This document shows, one piece after another, positions 59,087 to 64,000 of a stretch of DNA of 64,000 nt (positions are counted from its first letter, which is position 1; each line of letters starts with the position of its first letter). The position numbers and the translations under genes were made by a program. Where the stretch lies: NCBI GenBank assembly GCA_964418425.1, contig CAYQLT010000009.1, positions 13,274 through 77,273 on the forward strand. The letters run 5' to 3'. The notes beneath the pieces were generated by a model that was not told where the DNA came from, did not search any database, and saw only the letters and a list, made by a program, of their open reading frames with translations. The stretch comes from CAYQLT01 sp964418425. GTDB taxonomy: Bacteria > Bacillota > Limnochordia > Limnochordales > Geochordaceae.

Positions 59087-59657
59087 CCAGCGGCGCCGCC
59101 ACCCGGGCCCGGCGCAGCGCCGCGATGAGGCCGGTGGCCGCCGCCGAGCCCGCAGCGCTGGAGAGCAAAAAGGGCCCTACGTAGAAAAAGGGCGCCGCGG
59201 CATGCCCCATCACCCAGCGGGCGATGGGGTAGGCGGCCACCGCGCCCAGGATACCGGTGCCCACCAGCTCCCCTGCCACCGCCCAGCCCACTTTGCCGGT
59301 GAGCCGGAACAGCACTCCTGCCAGGAAGGCCCCGATCATGCCCCCCGGAAAGGCCAGCAGGGTTCCAACCCCCAGAAGGTTGCGCAGCACCCCCACCGCG
59401 AAGGCGATGGTGGCCGCGTGCACCGGCCCCAGCAACACCCCCGCCAGCACATTGATGGCGTGCTGCACCGGAAAGGCCTTGGCCACACCCGTGGGGATCC
59501 AGATGAGGTGGGCCGTGAGGGTGCCCAGCGCCACCAAAAGCCCGGAGACGGCCAGCTCCCACGCCCCGAAGCGCACCCGCTCCCAGCGGGCGTGTACCCC
59601 CCACGCCGCCGCTCCCAGCGCCACGAGGGCCAGGAGGATGACCCATCCCCCCGACAC
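59055..59657 (-). CDS. thiW: Thiamin-precursor ECF transporter substrate component ThiW
   Basis: A 200-residue, about six-helix S component of an ECF importer, thought to take up the thiazole moiety (hydroxyethylthiazole). The family pattern IPTGVAKAFPVQHAINVLAGVLLGPVHAATIA is clear, as is LAFPGGMIGAFLAGVLF. GGAGG nine bases before the GTG fixes the start. It is the last gene of the riboswitch-controlled thi operon; ECF ATPase and T components are not in the window. The final 20 residues are Ser/Arg-rich. Confidence 0.9.
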   Translation of the reverse strand: MSGGWVILLALVALGAAAWGVHARWERVRFGAWELAVSGLLVALGTLTAHLIWIPTGVAKAFPVQHAINVLAGVLLGPVHAATIAFAVGVLRNLLGVGTLLAFPGGMIGAFLAGVLFRLTGKVGWAVAGELVGTGILGAVAAYPIARWVMGHAAAPFFYVGPFLLSSAAGSAAATGLIAALRRARVAAPLVSTSSRSRGR

Positions 59658-59747
59658 GTCACTCGCCTCCTTACCCGTCGCGGCCGACCCCTTGGGGTCG
59701 GCCCCCGGGCGGGAACGGCGCTCCCTGCACGCGCCGCGTCCCGCACC

Positions 59748-60473
59748 TCATCCTGAGCGGGGTTCGCCGCCCCCAACCGTGCGGCGGGCCCTGGCCTGTC
59801 GCACTGCCTCGGCCAGTTCCCGAGTCGCCTGCTCCACGTCGGCTGCCGCCATCACCGCCGAGATCACGGCCACCCCGTCGGCTCCGGCCTCGATGGCCTG
59901 TTCGGCGTTGGCCGCGGTGATGCCCGAGATGGCCACCAGGGGAAGCCGCGTGCACGCCCGCACCGACCGGACAAGGGCGGGCCCCCGGGGCGACCCGGCG
60001 TCCGGTTTGGTGGAGGTGGCGAAGATGGGCCCTACGCCCAGGTAGTCCGCCCCGGCGGCCTGGGCTTGCAGCGCCTCCTCAGGGCTTTCCACCGATGCCC
60101 CGATGATACGGCCCGGCCCCAGGATGCGCCGGGCATCGGCCACGGGCAGGTCGTCCGGCCCCAGATGCACCCCGTCCGCCCCGATGGCCGCTGCCACGTC
60201 CACCCGGTCGTTGACGATGAGCGGCACCCCGGCCTGCCGGGCCAGACGCACCAGCTCCCTGCCCACCTCCACCAGCCGGCGGGCGCTCATCTCCTTTTCC
60301 CGCAGCTGCAACACCGTGGCCCCGCCCCGAAGGGCGGCCTCCACGCAGGCGGCCAGGGGCCGGGGGCTGCACAGGCGGGAATCGGTGATGACGTACACGC
60401 TCCAGTCGATGGAGCCGGACCCTCGCGCCGGTGGGCCCTGCGGAACCGCCTGCCTGCTCTCACACCACCCCAA
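59748..60473 (-). CDS. thiE: Thiamin-phosphate synthase
   Basis: A TIM-barrel enzyme of about 241 residues; it joins HMP-pyrophosphate to thiazole phosphate. VYVITDSRLC begins the fold; QLREKEMSARR, VNDRVDVAAAIGADGVHLGPDDLP, GASVESPEEA, YLGVGPIFATSTKP and VAISGI are all present. The start is a TTG at 60473 that overlaps the thiM stop by 14 bases; the first 22 residues are outside the fold, so the exact start is unsure. It is followed by thiW after 90 bases. Confidence 0.95.
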   Translation of the reverse strand: MGWCESRQAVPQGPPARGSGSIDWSVYVITDSRLCSPRPLAACVEAALRGGATVLQLREKEMSARRLVEVGRELVRLARQAGVPLIVNDRVDVAAAIGADGVHLGPDDLPVADARRILGPGRIIGASVESPEEALQAQAAGADYLGVGPIFATSTKPDAGSPRGPALVRSVRACTRLPLVAISGITAANAEQAIEAGADGVAVISAVMAAADVEQATRELAEAVRQARARRTVGGGEPRSG

Positions 60474-61410
60474 CCCGTACCCCCCCTATCGCCTCTCCCT
60501 GCCGGGCCAAAGCGGCCAGGGCGTGCAGCTCGTCCACCAGGGCATGCAAGAACGTCCCCGGCCCCGGGCAGCGCGCAGCCGCCCGTTCTCCCGCCAGCCC
60601 GTAGACGGCCAGGGCACACGCCACCGCCTGTGGACGATGCTCCGGCTCCGAGACCGCGACAAAGGCGGCCACCACCGCCGTCGCCATGCAACCTGACCCC
60701 GACACGGCGGAAAACCAGGGATGGCCGTTGAAGACCTCCAGGGTCGCCCCGCGCTCCCCGGGCGCTTCCCCCGGGGGCGACGCGACCAGATCCACCGGGC
60801 CCGTGACCGCTGCCGTCGCCCGCACCCGCCGCGCCAGGGCACACGCCACATCCCGCCGGCGGGCCAGCTCCCGGGCCTCAACCGGGCTCATCGGGCCCTG
60901 CTCACCGGCCGGGCCCCGGGCCGGGGTTGCGGCGGCGGGCACCCGCACCACGCTTTCCACCCCCCGCTGTACCCACGTGTCGCTCGCCGCCTCGCCGGCC
61001 AGGGCAGCCGCCTCGGCCGGGTTGGCACGGACGGCGGCCAGCGGGTAGGCGAGCAGCCGCTGCGCAGCCTGCAGCCGCCACCGCGACGCCGCCACCCCCA
61101 CCGGGTCCACCACCACCGGCAGGCCTCGCCGGGCAGCCTGGGCCATGGCCGCCTGCGCGGCCTGCAGGGACGGCAGGGTGGGCGTCCCCAGGTTGATGAC
61201 CACGCACGATGCGCCTTCGGCGATCTCCGGGATCTCTTCGGGCGCAAGCGCCATCACGGGCAGGGCGCCCACCGCCAGCGTGACATTGGCCACGGCGTGC
61301 ATGGTCACCAGGTTGGTCACATGGTGAACCAGCGGCCGGCGCTGCCCCACCCGGCGAAGCAGCTCCGATGCTCGCTCCGGCCAGCCGCCAGGAGCCGTCC
61401 CACCCGGCAT
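60460..61410 (-). CDS. thiM: Hydroxyethylthiazole kinase
   Basis: A 316-residue kinase that phosphorylates hydroxyethylthiazole for thiamin salvage. HHVTNLVTMHAVANVTLAVGALPVMA is the N-terminal family block; VVVDPVGVAASRWR, RANPAEAAALAG and the catalytic SGSGCMATAVVAAF follow. A 30-residue Ala/Pro-rich insert near 190 lengthens it beyond the usual 265-275. The ATG at 61410 is preferred (AGGGGG nine bases upstream) over 61416. It pairs with ThiW, which would import its substrate. Confidence 0.94.
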   Translation of the reverse strand: MPGGTAPGGWPERASELLRRVGQRRPLVHHVTNLVTMHAVANVTLAVGALPVMALAPEEIPEIAEGASCVVINLGTPTLPSLQAAQAAMAQAARRGLPVVVDPVGVAASRWRLQAAQRLLAYPLAAVRANPAEAAALAGEAASDTWVQRGVESVVRVPAAATPARGPAGEQGPMSPVEARELARRRDVACALARRVRATAAVTGPVDLVASPPGEAPGERGATLEVFNGHPWFSAVSGSGCMATAVVAAFVAVSEPEHRPQAVACALAVYGLAGERAAARCPGPGTFLHALVDELHALAALARQGEAIGGVRVGVV

Positions 61411-61442
61411 CCCCATCCGCCCCCTGCCTGACCCGCCCGACC

Positions 61443-62399
61443 TCACGGGCCCGGGGCCGGCCCGCCGCTCGCCGGCTGGGGGGATGCAGAGGTGACCTGC
61501 AGCTGCCCGCTTCGGGCCCGGATACGCCATTCGGCCTCATCCGCTCCCGCCCATGGGTTGGTAGGCCCCCTGCCCCGGCCCACGGGGAAAGCCGCCTGCA
61601 CAGCCCGGGTGATGTACGCCTTGGCGGAGCGGATGGCCTCCATCGGGGAGAAGCCTCGGGCCAGGTAAGCGGCGATGGCCGCCGAAAAGGTGCACCCGGT
61701 GCCATGGGTGTGGGGGGTCTCGTAGCGCGGCGCCGGCAGGTCGAAAAACTCCGAGCCGTCGAAAACCACGTCCAGGGCAAGCCCCGACCCTACATCCAGG
61801 TGACCCCCTTTGACCACCACGGTCCGGGCCCCCATGGACCAAAGCTCCCTGGCGGCCCGGCGCATCCCCTCCACCGTGCCAACGGTCAGCCCTGTCAGCC
61901 TCTCGGCCTCGGGAACGTTGGGGGTGACCACCAGGGCCAGGGGCAGCAGATGACGGCGCATCGCCTCCACGGCTTCGGGGGAGAGCAGAGGATCCCCGCT
62001 TTTGGCCACCATCACGGGATCCACCACCAGCGCCCCCACGGCGTACGCCCGAAGCCGATCCGCCACCGCCTCGATGATGGGGCCTGTGGCCAGCATTCCG
62101 GTTTTGGCCGCATCAGCGCCGATGTCCCCGAGAACCGAGTCCAGCTGGCGCGCCACAAACTCGGGCGCCACTTCGTAGACACCCTGAACCCCCAGGCTGT
62201 TTTGTGCCGTGAGAGCGGTCAGGACGCTGGTGCCGTAGACGCCCAGGGAGAAAAAGACCTTCAGGTCGGCCTGGATGCCCGCCCCGCCCCCGCTGTCGGA
62301 GCCTGCAATGGTGAGCGCCCGGGGAATCGGGTCGCCGGGCCCCGCTTGCGGGTCACCGGCCGCAGAAGGCCTCGCCGGTGGCAACGGCCGTGACTGCAA
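61443..62399 (-). CDS. thiD: Hydroxymethylpyrimidine/phosphomethylpyrimidine kinase
   Basis: A ribokinase-fold kinase of about 318 residues, phosphorylating HMP twice. ALTIAGSDSGGGAGIQADLK, VLVVDPVMVAKSG-like, VVKGGH and HTHGTGCTFSAAIAA are clear. The longest frame starts at an ATG (62507) lying between the riboswitch and its terminator, which cannot be the operational start. The TTG at 62399 has AAGGGGGG nine bases upstream and lies past the terminator, so I chose it. About 25 residues precede the core, and a 35-residue tail follows. Confidence 0.92.
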   Translation of the reverse strand: MQSRPLPPARPSAAGDPQAGPGDPIPRALTIAGSDSGGGAGIQADLKVFFSLGVYGTSVLTALTAQNSLGVQGVYEVAPEFVARQLDSVLGDIGADAAKTGMLATGPIIEAVADRLRAYAVGALVVDPVMVAKSGDPLLSPEAVEAMRRHLLPLALVVTPNVPEAERLTGLTVGTVEGMRRAARELWSMGARTVVVKGGHLDVGSGLALDVVFDGSEFFDLPAPRYETPHTHGTGCTFSAAIAAYLARGFSPMEAIRSAKAYITRAVQAAFPVGRGRGPTNPWAGADEAEWRIRARSGQLQVTSASPQPASGGPAPGP

Positions 62400-62464
62400 A
62401 GCTCCATGCCCCCCTTTGCAGCCACGGGGTGCCGCGGGCCGCACGAGCGGGATGGCGCGCCGCG

Positions 62465-62495
62465 AAAAGAGGCGCCGCCCGGTGAGGGCAGCGCC
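62465..62495 (-). terminator. Intrinsic terminator of the TPP riboswitch
   Basis: A 10-bp stem (62486-62495 with 62471-62480, one G-U pair), loop TCACC and the run TCTTTT lie 26 bases beyond the aptamer. This is the expression platform: ligand binding should favour termination before thiD. Confidence 0.85.
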
Positions 62496-62520
62496 CCTTG
62501 ACGCCATCCCTTTGTCCGGG

Positions 62521-62636
62521 CCACGATCCCTACGCTGGCACGACCCAGATCAGGTTCGGAGGGTTGGAGCCTTCGGCTCCTCTCAGCCCGCCGGCCTGCA
62601 GGCGCTGGCCCCGGCCCCGGCAGGCACCCCTCGTGG
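62521..62636 (-). promoter_or_regulatory. TPP riboswitch aptamer (THI box)
   Basis: On the minus strand the 3-prime core GAACCTGATCTGG, then GCCAGCGTAGGGA, and the upstream CTGAGAGG are the invariant TPP-binding segments. P1 is closed by CCACGA (62636-62631) with TCGTGG (62526-62521). A 5-prime GGGGTGCC segment and a variable P3 stem are present. It controls thiD-thiM-thiE-thiW. Confidence 0.95.
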
Positions 62637-62668
62637 CCGCCCGATGTCGAATTGCCGGACCAAGGTCT

Positions 62669-62674
62669 ATCATA
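62669..62674 (-). promoter_or_regulatory. Candidate -10 for the thi operon
   Basis: TATGAT on the minus strand, 32 bases upstream of the riboswitch. The surrounding CTATGATAG is nearly symmetrical, so it could also serve the divergent YwiC-like gene as TATCAT on the plus strand. Confidence 0.4.
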
Positions 62675-62789
62675 GCCTTCCGGGCGCTCGCCGGGTAGAG
62701 GGGGCCGGTCGGCCCCGGCGCTTGCGCCTGTAAGCTGGTCGCGCGCAAGGTCTGCACGGCAAAAAGTCGGGAGGCGACAGCGAGAAGAG

Positions 62790-63554
62790 ATGTCCGAACC
62801 CACGCCGGCCGGGTGGCGGCAGCTCATCCCCAAGGAGCACGGCGTCTGGTTCATGTGGCTGGTGCCCGTGGCGCTGGGAGCCTACCTGGGGGGCGTGGCC
62901 GCCGTTCACGCTCTTGTGGCCGTGGCGGCCCTGCTCTTTCACCTGGCTTCTTCGGCCGCCCTGGACTGGTTGCGGGCCCGAGGGCGACAGGGCGAGCTGG
63001 CACGATGGGCGGCAGGTCTGGGTGCGGCCGGGGGCATCTGCATGGTGCCGCCCGTTTTGCAACGCCCTTCCCTGCTGGTATTGGGGGCTGTCGCGGCGGT
63101 GATCTTCCTGGTCAACGCCGCCTTTGCTCGGGCTCGTCTGGAACGCTGGCTGGTCAACGACGTGCTGGCCATCGCGGGGTTGCAGCTTTGGGGCCCTATC
63201 GCCTACGCACTGGGCGGCGGCCCACCGGGAGGCGCCGCCTGGCGGCTGTGGGCGATCACCACCCTGTTCTTCGTGGGAACGGCCTTTCACGTCAAAACGC
63301 TGTTTCGGGAGCGGGGCAACCGGCGCTTCAAGCGGCTCTCCAACGGGGCACACCTGGCGCTGCTCCTGGCACCGTGGGCCCTCGGCCTACCCCAGGTGGG
63401 GCTGGCGTACCTGCCCAGCGCCCTGCGCGCCTGGCTTACCCCTGCGGGCGCCCGCCTGCGTCCCATCGTGGCAGGGCTGATCGAGATCGCCAACAGCCTG
63501 GTTTTCCTCGCCCTGGCAGCCATCCTTCTCTCCCGGGCCGGTCTGGGGGCTTGA
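62790..63554 (+). CDS. YwiC-like integral membrane protein
   Basis: A 254-residue protein with about seven to eight membrane helices. The family signature PKEHGVWFMW lies at about residue 15. The layout resembles UbiA-type membrane proteins but lacks their Asp-rich motifs. Function is unknown; in Bacillus, YwiC is near nitrate respiration genes, which are absent here. The weak SD is GAGAAGAG. It is divergent from the thi operon. Confidence 0.88.
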   Translation: MSEPTPAGWRQLIPKEHGVWFMWLVPVALGAYLGGVAAVHALVAVAALLFHLASSAALDWLRARGRQGELARWAAGLGAAGGICMVPPVLQRPSLLVLGAVAAVIFLVNAAFARARLERWLVNDVLAIAGLQLWGPIAYALGGGPPGGAAWRLWAITTLFFVGTAFHVKTLFRERGNRRFKRLSNGAHLALLLAPWALGLPQVGLAYLPSALRAWLTPAGARLRPIVAGLIEIANSLVFLALAAILLSRAGLGA

Positions 63555-63566
63555 GCGTGCGCCTGC

Positions 63567-64000
63567 TCAAAACCGCAGCCAGTACCACACCAGGCGCACC
63601 CACTCCAGCACCACCATCTCGCCGCCATCGGGGTATTGCCACCACCGGGCAAGCTGAAAGCGCCACTCGGGGCTGGGAACGCTGAGCACCTCCATGCCCC
63701 GCGCTCCATACACCCTGCGGAAGGCCCGGGCGGCCCGGCGGGAGTGCCAGTCCGAGGTCACCACGATCACCCGGCGCCAGCCCCGGCGAACCGCCTCCTC
63801 CGCCGTCAACGTGGCGTCCTGCCAGGTACTCTCCGAGCGAGGCTCCCGCACGATGGCCTCCTCCGGGACCCCTGCCTGCAGCGCCACCTCCGCCAGGTAG
63901 TCGGCCTGGGTCCGATCCGGGGCCACCAAAAGCCCCCCGGTCACCACCAGGATCGGGGCATAGCCCAGTCGGTACAGCTCGATTCCCTTCTGGATCCGAC
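63567..64000 (-). CDS. DUF218/YdcF-like protein, truncated by window edge
   Basis: Partial: the frame is open to the last base on the minus strand, so the N-terminus lies outside the window. ILVVTGGLLVAPDRTQADYLAE, the AI-EPRSEST segment (IVREPRSESTWQDA) and VIVVTSDWHSRRAARAFR are the DUF218 core, shared with ElyC/SanA envelope proteins. The final 20 residues are aromatic-rich. Upstream membrane anchoring, common in the family, cannot be checked here. Confidence 0.85.
   Translation of the reverse strand, partial: RIQKGIELYRLGYAPILVVTGGLLVAPDRTQADYLAEVALQAGVPEEAIVREPRSESTWQDATLTAEEAVRRGWRRVIVVTSDWHSRRAARAFRRVYGARGMEVLSVPSPEWRFQLARWWQYPDGGEMVVLEWVRLVWYWLRF

Overview
The window is about 64 kb of high-GC chromosomal DNA from a bacterium, almost fully coding. 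Three things suggest a deep-branching, probably thermophilic Bacillota member of the Limnochordia/Symbiobacterium/Thermaerobacter type: the very high GC, the Firmicutes-style families (DUF1054/YktB, YwiC-like, DUF420, LutABC, a TPP riboswitch with an intrinsic terminator), and frequent GTG/TTG starts with strong Shine-Dalgarno (SD) sites. The lineage is an inference from gene content. I saw no rRNA, tRNA, CRISPR array, transposase or prophage gene.

Layout. 0-4 kb: a coiled-coil protein with 21-residue repeats, then an unknown 564-aa protein translationally coupled to a DppC-type permease. 4-10 kb: a plus-strand peptide or amino-acid module (class III aminotransferase, M20 peptidase, family 5 solute-binding protein, DppB permease) facing a HAD-IIA phosphatase. 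11-15.8 kb: ugpB-ugpA-ugpE, a BASS-type transporter and a convergent DUF420 protein. 16-26 kb: a thiolase, lutABC, an MBL-fold hydrolase, and an operon gntR - acyl-CoA mutase large subunit - B12 subunit - CoA ligase. The mutase has Ile83 and Asp110 at the two positions that separate 2-hydroxyisobutyryl-CoA mutase from methylmalonyl-CoA mutase, so I read the operon as a 2-hydroxyisobutyrate (branched hydroxy-acid) degradation locus whose products would feed the nearby thiolase. 26-34 kb: M24 peptidase, aconitase, a cobalamin-binding protein without signal peptide, a ribbon-helix-helix protein, a DUF1848 protein and a SpoU-family RNA methyltransferase.

34-38 kb: a SinR-type HTH plus TPR regulator, divergent from a 57-residue peptide that has a signal sequence and an Ala-Leu-Ala cleavage site. 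This looks like an RRNPP-type peptide signalling pair. Next come a DUF433 protein, an FmdB zinc ribbon and AmrS. 38-42 kb: a NarL-type two-component system and two unknown membrane proteins. 42-50 kb: patatin, a tryptophanase-like lyase, hutI, hutH and a membrane-fused spermidine-synthase-like protein, all on the minus strand, then DUF1054. 50-54.6 kb: glcDEF. 54.7-59 kb: a second carbohydrate ABC importer (no ATPase) and a GAF-GGDEF diguanylate cyclase. 59-62.6 kb: TPP riboswitch, terminator and thiD-thiM-thiE-thiW. 62.8-64 kb: a YwiC-like membrane protein and a DUF218 protein cut by the window edge.

Overall the window encodes a scavenging heterotroph. It takes up peptides and sugars, degrades histidine, aromatic amino acids, lactate, glycolate and hydroxy-acids into acetyl-CoA and TCA intermediates, and salvages thiamin precursors. 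Many genes overlap by ATGA or GTGA, so translational coupling is common. Neither sugar importer nor the peptide importer has an ATPase gene here.
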